Origin: an uncultured Verrucomicrobiota bacterium
Lineage (GTDB): Bacteria > Verrucomicrobiota > Verrucomicrobiia > Limisphaerales > UBA9464
Direction of reading: 5' to 3'
Length of the DNA stretch: 50,329 bases
Assembly (NCBI GenBank): GCA_903880005.1
Contig: CAIRNV010000418.1
Span: 1-50,329 of the forward strand
The notes beneath the pieces were generated by a model. That model had not been told where the DNA came from. It saw nothing but the letters and a program-made list of their open reading frames with translations, and searched no databases. Position numbers and translations under genes: made by a program. Below, in pieces: positions 8,611-16,145 of the stretch. Position 1 is the stretch's first letter, and the number at the start of each line of letters is the position of its first letter.

Positions 8611-11600
8611 GTGACGAACCGCGCCCGCTCGATATTCCTCACCTTGCAGATCATTGCATGGCTCGCCAGCCTCCTCGCAATCGCCCCTGCGGTGGAGGCC
8701 CAGCGAGTCCGGCCGAACGTGAACGTGCCTTTGGTGCCCCCAGCAGCCTCGGACTACGCGGCGGTCGCGGCGTTTCCAGGCCTAAAGTTCCCAGGCTTGG
8801 TGCATCTCGCCACGATCCCGGGCAACACCAATTCCCTTTTGCTCCTCGATCGCGTCGGCCGGGTCTTGATCATTCCCGACGTGTCGCGGCCAGCGATTCA
8901 AACCGTCCTCGACATTCAGGACCGGGTGTTCCAGTGGGAGGAGGGTGGTCTCCTCGGGATCGCCTGCCATCCCGGATTCCAGACCAACGGCTTCATGTAC
9001 CTCTACTACACGGCGAACACCAACAAGCCCAACGAGGTCCCGGCCTTCTTCGATCGCATCTCCCGCTTCCACGTCCACGATCGATCGTCGTGGATTTGCA
9101 GCGCGGGATCAGAGACTCCGATCATCAGCCAGCGCGATACCACGGGGCACCACAACGCCGGCGATCTGAAATTTGGCCCCGATGGATACCTGTACGCATC
9201 CTTCGGCGACGAAAGTCTGCCCGACTCCATATCCATCGATCGCAGTTTGTTCAGTTCCATCATTCGAATCGACGTGGACGGGCGGCCTGGCAACCTTGTT
9301 CCCAATGCTTGGCCCGGCAAAGCTGGTTCCTACTGGATTCCTGCCGACAACCCGTTTGTACAAACAACCCGGTTTTGGGGAAGGCAATTGGACAAGGCAA
9401 AAGTCCGCACGGAATTGTACGCGGTGGGCCTGCGTAACCCTGTTCGCTTTGGTTTTCACCCGGACGGTCGCCTGTTCGCGGGCGACACCGGGCAAATCAA
9501 GCGCGAGGAGATCAACTTGGTGCTCCCCGGCCGGCACTACGGATGGCGGCTTTGGGAGGGCACGATCCGCTATGATCCCGCAAAGATACCTGCGGGCCAA
9601 GAGATGGTCCCGCCGATTCATGAATGGGGAGGCGACGGGCTTCGCGGCTGCGCCATCGGCGGGATCGTGTACCGCGGGAATAGGCTGCCCGAACTCAATG
9701 GGCAGTTCCTCTTTGCCGACTGGAGCCGCGGCTTCGTCAAGGCGATCCGCCAAGCTCCGGACGGCACGTGGCCGGTCCAAACCGTAATTCCCCATTCCGC
9801 AAGGGCGGTTGCATTCGGGGAAGACCCGTCCAATCGTGACGTCCTCATCGTTGCAAGGGACACTGCCGGCACGGCCGTACTCCGCATTGTACGATCCACG
9901 CCGAGCGCCCAACCGTTCCCCGCAAGGCTATCCGATACCAAGGTCTTCCAAGACATGGCCTCGCTGACGCCCGCAGCCGGGCTCCGTCCTTACGATGTCA
10001 ATGTTCCCTTCTGGTCTGACGGCGCCATCAAGCGACGCTGGTTCTCCATTTTGGATCCCAACCAGAAAGTGACCTGGAGGGCGACAGCCAATTGGTTGTT
10101 TCCCAGGGGAAGCTTGTGGGTCAAGCACTTTGACTATGAGACCATCGCCGGGGATCCCGCGAGCCGTCGCCGTATCGAGACGCGTTTGCTGGTGAACGGC
10201 TCGGCGGGTTTCTATGGCGTCACCTACCGTTGGAATGCGGAGCAAACCGATGCCTTCCTGGTCGATCCATCCGGTGAGACGGAGGAGATTGGTACGACCG
10301 ATTCCTCTGGGAAGCCTGGCGTTCTGCGATGGCGGTATCCATCGCAGGCGCAGTGCATGACCTGCCATTACGAGGCTCCAGGGTTTGCCTTGGGGTTCAA
10401 CACGGCGCAATTAAACAAGGACGTGGCAACCCTCGATGGAACCCGGGCCAATCAACTCGCTTTGTTGCACCGGGAAGGATGGCTTAACTCGGCGCCAACC
10501 GACCCGGCCGGACTGCCCAAGCTGTATGACGCAGGCTCGGGGGATGTGACCGTGGAGGTGGCGGCCAGGTCGTTCCTAGCATCCAACTGCGCCTACTGTC
10601 ACCAGTGGTACAACGGTGGCGCTGGACGCGGGATATGGGATGCGAGAATCACGATGCCTCTTTCCCGCACACTCCTGACCCTTGGGAGACCGGCCGACAT
10701 GCTGGGGAACACCACCAACACCTATTTGGTTCCGGGCAACACTAACAATTCGCTCATCCACCGCCGCGTCGATGACATGACACCTATTCACATGCCGCCC
10801 TTGGCCGTGTCCGGGACCCCCTTGCGCAATGACGCCGGGGTCAGTCTCCTGGCACGCTGGATCGCCGGCACCTCCTTCGTGGTCCAGCGTTCAACGTTCT
10901 ACAACGGGTCGGTTTTCGACGGTTGGCGTTTGGCTGTTGATGATGCAGATGACAAGGCGATCGCCGCAGGCAAGACGGCGCTATTGCCCGGTGCTTCGGC
11001 CGTCTTCTCGAATGTGACCAGCTACGAGCGCGGCATCAACGGCGTCATCATCGACATCTCGCGGACTGCACCCGGGATTGGCCTTGGGGATTTCGCATTT
11101 TTCTCGAGCACCTCTGGCACCAATTGGCTCCCGACGTCGCCGCCCGACCAGTTCCTGGTGCGCCGCGGCGCCGGCTTCAACCAGTCCGACAGGATCATGT
11201 TTGGCTGGTCCACGAACGCCGTTCGAAATGCTTGGTTGAAGGTTGTGGCTCGTAGTTCACCCGGCACGGGCCTTGGCGCGGACGACGAGTTCTACTTCGG
11301 GAACAGCGTCGGTGAGACTGGAAATGATGCTTCGAGATGGTCCGTGGATCAGGCAGACCTTAATGCAGTGCTCGCGGCGGCTGGTTCGTCCGCGGCCAGC
11401 TCGGCTTCGATTCACGATATCAATCGTGACGGGATCGTGGACACCAAGGACTCCATCGTCATAAGCGGGCGGATTGCTTCGGGGTCCGCCGCACTCGCGG
11501 GCATCGCCCCTCAGTATGACGGCTTTGCGCCCCGCAAGGTGCTGGCCTACGGAGGGCCAAGCAGGCGATCGACCGTTGCTGGTGTCCATGACGACGTCGG

Positions 11601-11856
11601 CGCGAGCGTCTCCGCAGCTCGGGGCCCTCGTGGTGGATGGCTTCTTCGCGTCGATGGGACGCCTTTTCAGAGGTATTGGGTTGAGAGGTCGGACGTCGTC
11701 AAGTCCGGGACATGGCGATCTGTTTTGTCAGACCCGCTGGAAATCCCGGCGAGCGGATCGGCATGGGTCGAAGCCATGGAAGAAGCCGGCGATGTGGGGT
11801 TCTTCCGAGCGACCAAGCCTTCACCCGCTGTTTATCCGGGTGTGATTCGAGAATAG
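8611..11856 (+). CDS. Secreted PQQ sugar dehydrogenase / diheme cytochrome c fusion with dockerin-like segment
   Basis: This 1081-residue exported protein starts at a GTG followed by a signal peptide ending near VEAQ at about residue 31. Residues about 45-430 form a glucose/sorbosone dehydrogenase (GSDH) beta-propeller, with blocks such as GIACHPGFQTNGFMYLYY and DLKFGPDGYLYASFGDE. Residues about 440-720 resemble the SO_2930-type diheme domain: KVFQDMASL and VPFWSDGAIKRR precede two heme sites, CMTCH at 582-586 and CAYCH at 660-664. The C-terminal third is poorly defined but contains DINRDGIVDTKDS at 936-948, a dockerin-like calcium loop. The inference is a sugar oxidase that passes electrons straight to its own hemes in the periplasm. 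The epimerase and SMP-30 genes follow on the same strand. Confidence 0.88.
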   Translation: MTNRARSIFLTLQIIAWLASLLAIAPAVEAQRVRPNVNVPLVPPAASDYAAVAAFPGLKFPGLVHLATIPGNTNSLLLLDRVGRVLIIPDVSRPAIQTVLDIQDRVFQWEEGGLLGIACHPGFQTNGFMYLYYTANTNKPNEVPAFFDRISRFHVHDRSSWICSAGSETPIISQRDTTGHHNAGDLKFGPDGYLYASFGDESLPDSISIDRSLFSSIIRIDVDGRPGNLVPNAWPGKAGSYWIPADNPFVQTTRFWGRQLDKAKVRTELYAVGLRNPVRFGFHPDGRLFAGDTGQIKREEINLVLPGRHYGWRLWEGTIRYDPAKIPAGQEMVPPIHEWGGDGLRGCAIGGIVYRGNRLPELNGQFLFADWSRGFVKAIRQAPDGTWPVQTVIPHSARAVAFGEDPSNRDVLIVARDTAGTAVLRIVRSTPSAQPFPARLSDTKVFQDMASLTPAAGLRPYDVNVPFWSDGAIKRRWFSILDPNQKVTWRATANWLFPRGSLWVKHFDYETIAGDPASRRRIETRLLVNGSAGFYGVTYRWNAEQTDAFLVDPSGETEEIGTTDSSGKPGVLRWRYPSQAQCMTCHYEAPGFALGFNTAQLNKDVATLDGTRANQLALLHREGWLNSAPTDPAGLPKLYDAGSGDVTVEVAARSFLASNCAYCHQWYNGGAGRGIWDARITMPLSRTLLTLGRPADMLGNTTNTYLVPGNTNNSLIHRRVDDMTPIHMPPLAVSGTPLRNDAGVSLLARWIAGTSFVVQRSTFYNGSVFDGWRLAVDDADDKAIAAGKTALLPGASAVFSNVTSYERGINGVIIDISRTAPGIGLGDFAFFSSTSGTNWLPTSPPDQFLVRRGAGFNQSDRIMFGWSTNAVRNAWLKVVARSSPGTGLGADDEFYFGNSVGETGNDASRWSVDQADLNAVLAAAGSSAASSASIHDINRDGIVDTKDSIVISGRIASGSAALAGIAPQYDGFAPRKVLAYGGPSRRSTVAGVHDDVGASVSAARGPRGGWLLRVDGTPFQRYWVERSDVVKSGTWRSVLSDPLEIPASGSAWVEAMEEAGDVGFFRATKPSPAVYPGVIRE

Positions 11857-12167
11857 TTTGGCTCCGTACCGACCCCATCACCATCAGGAGGGCCGTCGCT
11901 GCCGCAGGATGCTGCGGGATGCATTCACTCATCTTGAATCCTAGAGCCAGTCAAGTCTCGTTGGCACGGTAAGCCGATAACTCGGGCCTCGCGGTGCAGC
12001 CGGCTTCATGCAAGGTGCGCTGCAAAAAATGAGCTAACGAGCCAGGCAAAGGAGAGCAATCACGATGGATGCAATGGATCCAGATGCGACGGGCGCGATG
12101 CACCGCGCGCGAACGCCTTCGCACGACGCCCATTGACCCCGTCGCCTGCTCCAACCCAACCTCGGTC
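11857..12167. other. Intergenic leader region upstream of the epimerase
   Basis: These 311 bp separate the dehydrogenase fusion from the epimerase start. The first half shows nothing I recognise. Near the end lies AAAGGAGAG (12048-12056), one of the strongest ribosome-binding sites in the window, placed 8 bases before an ATG at 12065. That ATG opens only a 23-codon frame, listed separately. Confidence 0.5.
12065..12136 (+). CDS. Possible short upstream ORF (leader peptide)
   Basis: A 23-codon frame starts at ATG 12065, 8 bases after AAAGGAGAG, and ends at TGA 12136, 31 bases before the epimerase ATG at 12168. The peptide is MDAMDPDATGAMHRARTPSH plus three residues, with no hydrophobic stretch and no obvious attenuator run of one amino acid. 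It may be a leader controlling the epimerase. Alternatively the ribosome site serves the in-frame ATG at 12069, which would add 33 residues to the epimerase. Confidence 0.3.
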   Translation: MDAMDPDATGAMHRARTPSHDAH

Positions 12168-13298
12168 ATGGCCTCGCGCTCCGTGTTCCTCCTGGTCCTC
12201 GCCTTGATTTGGGCGGGGTGCTCGTCCGTCTCGACCCCGCCCCGCCCCATTGCCCAGGGGCCTCGCGTCCAGTCGGCGTCCTTCGGGCGCCTGCCGGACG
12301 GTCGCGAGGTGCGGATCCACACGCTCGTCAACGCCCGCGGCATGCGTCTTCGCGCCATGGACCTGGGGGCCACCCTCACCGAGGTCCTGGCCCCCGACCG
12401 CGCCGGGGCCATGACCAACATCCTGCTCGGCACGGAGTCGCTGGACGCCTACCTGAAGGGCTTCCCGGGCGCCGCCTCGGCCATCGGTCGGTACGCCAAC
12501 CGCATCCGCGACGGTCGCTTCACGCTCGACGGCCGCGTGGTCCAGGTGACTCGCAACAACGGCCGGCACCATCTGCACGGCGGCAACCAGGGTTTCGCCG
12601 CCAAGCTTTGGTCGGCCACCACCGGCTCCTCGGCCTCGTCTTCGTTCGTGCGCTTCACCTACCGAAGCCCCGATGGCGAGGAAGGCTACCCCGGCAACCT
12701 GGACGTCTCCGTCACGTACACGCTCACCGACGCCAACGAGGTGCGCATCGACTACCACGCCTCCACCGACGTCGCCACGGTGGTCAACCTGACCAACCAC
12801 GCCTACTTCAACCTCGCGGGCGGCGGCGACGTCCTGGATCACCTGCTCCAGATCCACGCCCGGGCGGTCTCCAAGGTGGATCGCGACCTCATTCCCTTGG
12901 GTCCTGCCCTGCCCGTGGCCGGAACCGGCCTCGACTTCACCCGGCATCGCCCCATCGGCGAGCGCATCCGGGACGACTTCGGGGGCCCGAATGGCTACGA
13001 CCACAACTACCTGCTGGAAGGCATGCCCGGGCGCCTGCGATTGGTGGCACGCGCCGAGCACCCGGGCTCCGGCCGCGTGATGGAATGCCTGACGACCGAG
13101 CCCTGCCTCCAGCTCTACACGGCGAACCACTTTGGCGGCGGCCCCAACGACCCGCCCGCCTGGCGCAAGCACCCGGCGTTCTGCCTTGAGACCCAGCACG
13201 CGCCGGATTCGCCCAACCACGCCGACTTCCACTCCACGACGCTTCGGCCGGGCACCGCCTTTGACTCCACCACGGTCTATCGGTTTTCAACCCTGTGA
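12168..13298 (+). CDS. galM: Aldose 1-epimerase (mutarotase), lipoprotein-like
   Basis: This 376-residue protein is a galactose mutarotase-family aldose 1-epimerase, interconverting alpha and beta anomers of aldoses. The family signature NLTNHAYFNL contains the catalytic histidine; GRYANRIRDG, NGRHHLHGG and NGYDHNYLL are the substrate-binding blocks, and the catalytic glutamate is in CLETQHAPDSPNH. The N-terminus is a signal peptide ending in a lipobox-like WAGC with Cys18; Trp at position -3 is not typical, so lipidation is probable but not certain. I start at 12168 because this gives a clean signal peptide; ATG 12069 is the longer option. An exported mutarotase fits next to the secreted sugar dehydrogenase and the SMP-30 lipoprotein. 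Confidence 0.93.
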   Translation: MASRSVFLLVLALIWAGCSSVSTPPRPIAQGPRVQSASFGRLPDGREVRIHTLVNARGMRLRAMDLGATLTEVLAPDRAGAMTNILLGTESLDAYLKGFPGAASAIGRYANRIRDGRFTLDGRVVQVTRNNGRHHLHGGNQGFAAKLWSATTGSSASSSFVRFTYRSPDGEEGYPGNLDVSVTYTLTDANEVRIDYHASTDVATVVNLTNHAYFNLAGGGDVLDHLLQIHARAVSKVDRDLIPLGPALPVAGTGLDFTRHRPIGERIRDDFGGPNGYDHNYLLEGMPGRLRLVARAEHPGSGRVMECLTTEPCLQLYTANHFGGGPNDPPAWRKHPAFCLETQHAPDSPNHADFHSTTLRPGTAFDSTTVYRFSTL

Positions 13299-13377
13299 AG
13301 CGCCCCGCAATGGGCGCAACGCCGGGGTCCCGGCACGGGTGGGGTTGAACCGCGGAGCGGGCCGCCCTGCCTGGATT

Positions 13378-13426
13378 GCGAGGCAGATCAAGCAAGCACG
13401 ACCGATCCAACTGAATCGTCCCGGCC
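13378..13426. repeat. Family A element, right-end fragment (A3)
   Basis: About 49 bp match the right end of family A, from GCAGATCAAGCAAGCACGAC through the terminal repeat CCAACTGAATCGTCCCGGCC. The left terminus and most of the interior are missing, so this is a decayed copy. It sits 80 bp behind the epimerase stop and 57 bp before the SMP-30 gene. Confidence 0.85.
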
Positions 13427-13483
13427 AAGTCGGGATCGGAGCGCAGCCTCGCGTTCCAGCCCGGGACATGGGATGACCACGCC

Positions 13484-14398
13484 ATGCAATCAATTCCCCG
13501 AAGGCACGGATGGATGGGATGGGCGGCGGCCACCTTGGCCATGGCTGCGAGCGCATGGGTGGGGTGCGTCTCCCGGCCCGGGGCGTCATCGCCGACGCAG
13601 GCGGTGGCGTTGACGTCGGGCGGGTTCACCGCCGGGATCGAAGGCCCGGCCTGCGACGCCGACGGCGTCCTGTATTGCGTGAGCTACGGGACCGCGCCGG
13701 TGATCGGGCGCGTCACGATGGACGGGCACGCCGAGGCGTTCGTCACGTTGCCCCAAGGCAGCACGGGCAATGGCATCCGGTTCGCACGCGACGGGTCCCT
13801 GTTGGTGGCGGACTACACGGGTCACAACATCCTCCGCGTGAATCCCTCCACGCGGGTCGTGTCCGTCATGGCCCACGACGATCGCATGAACCAGCCGAAC
13901 GACCTGGCCTTGGCGCCGGACGGCACCGTCTATGCCAGCGACCCCAACTGGGCCAACGGCACGGGGCAGCTCTGGCGACTGGATCGCGAGGGGCGACTGC
14001 ACCGGGAGGCCGAGGGCATGGGGACCACCAACGGCATCGAGGTCAGCCCCGACGGCCGCCGCCTGTACGTCAATGAAAGCGTCCAACGCAACGTCTGGGT
14101 CTTCGACATCCGGCCGGACGGCTCGCTCGGCACGAGGCGGCTCTTCCGGAAGTTCGACGACCACGGCTTCGACGGCATGCGCTGCGACGTGGATGGCAAC
14201 CTGTACATCACGCGGCACGGCAAGGGCACCGTGGTGGTTTTGGACCCCGATGCCCGCGTGGTCCGCGAGGTGGACGTGCTCGGGAAGCACCCCACCAACC
14301 TCACCTTCGGCGGCAAGGACCGGCGCACCGTCTTGGTCACCGAGGCCGAGCACCGGCGCGTCGTCATGTTCCGCGCGGACCGGCCCGGTCGTGAGTAA
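13484..14398 (+). CDS. SMP-30/gluconolactonase-family lipoprotein
   Basis: This 304-residue protein is a six-bladed propeller of the SMP-30/gluconolactonase/LRE family, which hydrolyses sugar lactones with a divalent metal. Family blocks are seen at GPACDADGVLYC, MNQPNDLALAPDGTVYASD and GTTNGIEVSPDGRRLYVNES, where conserved Asn and Asp residues normally bind metal. The N-terminus is a signal peptide with a lipobox-like WVGC (Cys28), so it is probably a lipoprotein. Lactones are the products of PQQ sugar dehydrogenases, so with the dehydrogenase fusion and the mutarotase upstream it could complete an exported sugar-oxidation set. This pathway link is inferred from position only. Confidence 0.9.
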   Translation: MQSIPRRHGWMGWAAATLAMAASAWVGCVSRPGASSPTQAVALTSGGFTAGIEGPACDADGVLYCVSYGTAPVIGRVTMDGHAEAFVTLPQGSTGNGIRFARDGSLLVADYTGHNILRVNPSTRVVSVMAHDDRMNQPNDLALAPDGTVYASDPNWANGTGQLWRLDREGRLHREAEGMGTTNGIEVSPDGRRLYVNESVQRNVWVFDIRPDGSLGTRRLFRKFDDHGFDGMRCDVDGNLYITRHGKGTVVVLDPDARVVREVDVLGKHPTNLTFGGKDRRTVLVTEAEHRRVVMFRADRPGRE

Positions 14399-14415
14399 GG
14401 CGGGACGATTCTGGG

Positions 14416-14660
14416 TCCCGTCCAGCGGCAGGATGCCGCTGCAACCTTCCATGAAGGCCGGGTGAAAGTGGAAGCGGCTTCCAGCCGCTTGCCCAGCATG
14501 CACCAGCGGCAGGATGCCGCTGCCACTCTGCCCGAGAGTCGCTCGGAGGTTCGGCATCCTTGCCGCCGCGTGAGGGCACGCGGCCTACAGCATGGGCCAT
14601 GCCTTTGGCTCCACCTGAAGGCATGAGTGATCCCTACACCCTCTGCTGTTTTTAGGCCGA
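14416..14660. repeat. Family C composite repeat between convergent genes
   Basis: The hairpin CAGCGGCAGGATGCCGCTG occurs at 14423-14441 and 14504-14522 (8-bp perfect stem, GGA loop). Between them is another, AAGCGGC/GCCGCTT at 14472-14490. The following 14544-14656 contains GCCGCCGCGTGAGGGCACGC, CGGCCTACAGCATGGGCC and CCTTTGGCTCCACCTGA, and matches 37225-37340 closely. The block lies between the convergent SMP-30 and PfkB genes and could help end transcription from both sides. The remaining bases to 14773 show nothing recognisable. Confidence 0.85.
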
Positions 14661-14773
14661 ATCCTTATGGCTAGGCGAGGCGTTCCTCGGACGAGGTGTG
14701 ATGCGCAAAGGACCCAGGATCCACGGAAGCAGAACGGGCCTGCACGGCCGACCGAAATGGCCGGGGCGATGGC

Positions 14774-15682
14774 CTAGTCAAGACCCGCGATCGACTCCAA
14801 TTCGCGGACGCGGGCGTCGATGTCCTCCCGCGAGACCTTCGTGGTCACGGTGAGGCCGAAGCCCTCGCAGCAGAACGACGCCACCACCGCCCCGTGGACG
14901 ATGGCGCGACGGAGATTGGAGTCGATGGAGCCGGACTTGCGGCTGGCGAGGTAGCCCATCAAGCCGCCCACGAAGGAATCCCCGGCGCCGGTAGGATCGA
15001 CGACCTTCTTGAGCGGGTAGGCCGGGGCCACGAACAGGCCCTTGGGCGAGGACAAGATGGAGCCGTGCTCCCCCTTCTTGATGATCACGTAGCGGGGCCC
15101 CATCCGGTGAATCTTCGGGAGCGCCGACACGACGTTGTCGTCCTCGGTCAACTGCCGGGCCTCGGAGTCGTTGAGGACGAGGCAGTCGATGCGCTTGAGC
15201 AGGCGCATCACGTCGTCCAGCGCGATGTTGAGCCACAAGTCCATGGTGTCGGCCACGACGAACTTGGGGCGGGCGACTTGGTCCAGGACGCGGAGCTGGA
15301 CGGCCGGCGCGATGTTGGCGAGGAGGACGTAGGGACAGGACTCGTAGTCGCCCGGGATCGCGGGCTGCCAATGCTCGATGACCCCCAGCACGGTCTCCAG
15401 CGTGCGGCGGTTGTTCATGTTGACCTCGTACTCGCCCGACCAATGAAAGGTTCGGCCGTCCTTCACCCGATCGAGCCCCTTCAGGCAGAGCCCGTGCTTT
15501 TCATACAGGCGGATGTACTTGGCCGGAAAATCGCCGCCCACCACGCCCACGAGCCGCGTGGGCGCGAAGAACGACGCCGCCACCGCCGCATGGCTGGCGG
15601 AACCCCCGAGGAGCTTGGGGTTCTCCTTCTTCGGGGTCTTGATGGAATCCAGTGCCGTCGTGCCAACAACCAATACGCTCAT
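14774..15682 (-). CDS. PfkB-family carbohydrate kinase
   Basis: This 302-residue cytoplasmic protein belongs to the PfkB (ribokinase) family of ATP-dependent sugar or nucleoside kinases. The signature near the C-terminus reads DPTGAGDSFVGG, with catalytic Asp235. LLGGSASHAAVAASFF near the N-terminus is the substrate-side glycine motif, and FVVADTMDLWLN and LVLNDSEARQL are core blocks. The substrate cannot be read from the sequence. I start at 15682 because MSVLVVGTTALDSI is the usual first strand of the family; an ATG at 15751 would add 23 residues and run into the upstream gene. It lies 65 bp downstream of the zinc-ribbon gene, likely in one transcript. Confidence 0.93.
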   Translation of the reverse strand: MSVLVVGTTALDSIKTPKKENPKLLGGSASHAAVAASFFAPTRLVGVVGGDFPAKYIRLYEKHGLCLKGLDRVKDGRTFHWSGEYEVNMNNRRTLETVLGVIEHWQPAIPGDYESCPYVLLANIAPAVQLRVLDQVARPKFVVADTMDLWLNIALDDVMRLLKRIDCLVLNDSEARQLTEDDNVVSALPKIHRMGPRYVIIKKGEHGSILSSPKGLFVAPAYPLKKVVDPTGAGDSFVGGLMGYLASRKSGSIDSNLRRAIVHGAVVASFCCEGFGLTVTTKVSREDIDARVRELESIAGLD

Positions 15683-15747
15683 GAGATCAAGGGGGAGGCC
15701 CGCTTCATGCAGGCGACGGCGAGGGAACCGATTCAAGGCCTGCCAAG

Positions 15748-15948
15748 TCAATCAAAGTCCGAGCAACTCATGAAGTAGTGGCAACGCGGGCATCGCAGCT
15801 TGCATCGCTCGTTGTGCAACTCGTGGCTGCATCGCGGGCACCAACGCCAGTGCTCGCCCGGCGTTTCCCCGGCCTCGTCCGACGACCGTCCCGATCCTTC
15901 CCGGCCATCCTCCCTCCCCGCGCCCGGCTCGTTCAAGCTACCCGACAT
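15748..15948 (-). CDS. Small zinc-ribbon protein
   Basis: This 66-residue protein has a charged, probably disordered N-terminal half and a compact cysteine-rich end: WCPRC, then CKLRCPRC and a final CSDFD. The pattern is a zinc ribbon or rubredoxin-like knuckle, and resembles small CPRCG proteins of Verrucomicrobia. Its function is unknown; zinc binding is inferred from the cysteine spacing. I start at ATG 15948, which has AAGG about 10 bases upstream; the frame is open to 16101, but that extension has a different composition. It is directly upstream of the PfkB kinase on the same strand, and divergent from the Ser/Thr kinase gene. Confidence 0.7.
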   Translation of the reverse strand: MSGSLNEPGAGREDGREGSGRSSDEAGETPGEHWRWCPRCSHELHNERCKLRCPRCHYFMSCSDFD

Positions 15949-16145
15949 GCGCCCGACCTTGCCGCAGCCAACGAAAAATCCAGCCCTCATTTTGACGGTC
16001 ACCCCGAGACGGTCCGCCGGGGCCGCAGGCCAGGTTTCGCATCCCATGGCGCGGTTGGAAGCCGTGTCTCCCCATGAATCCACAGGCTGACCTTTTTTCA
16101 TTCGGCCTGTAATTCCTTCGACGGGATCTCCCAGTTGCCTGGTGC

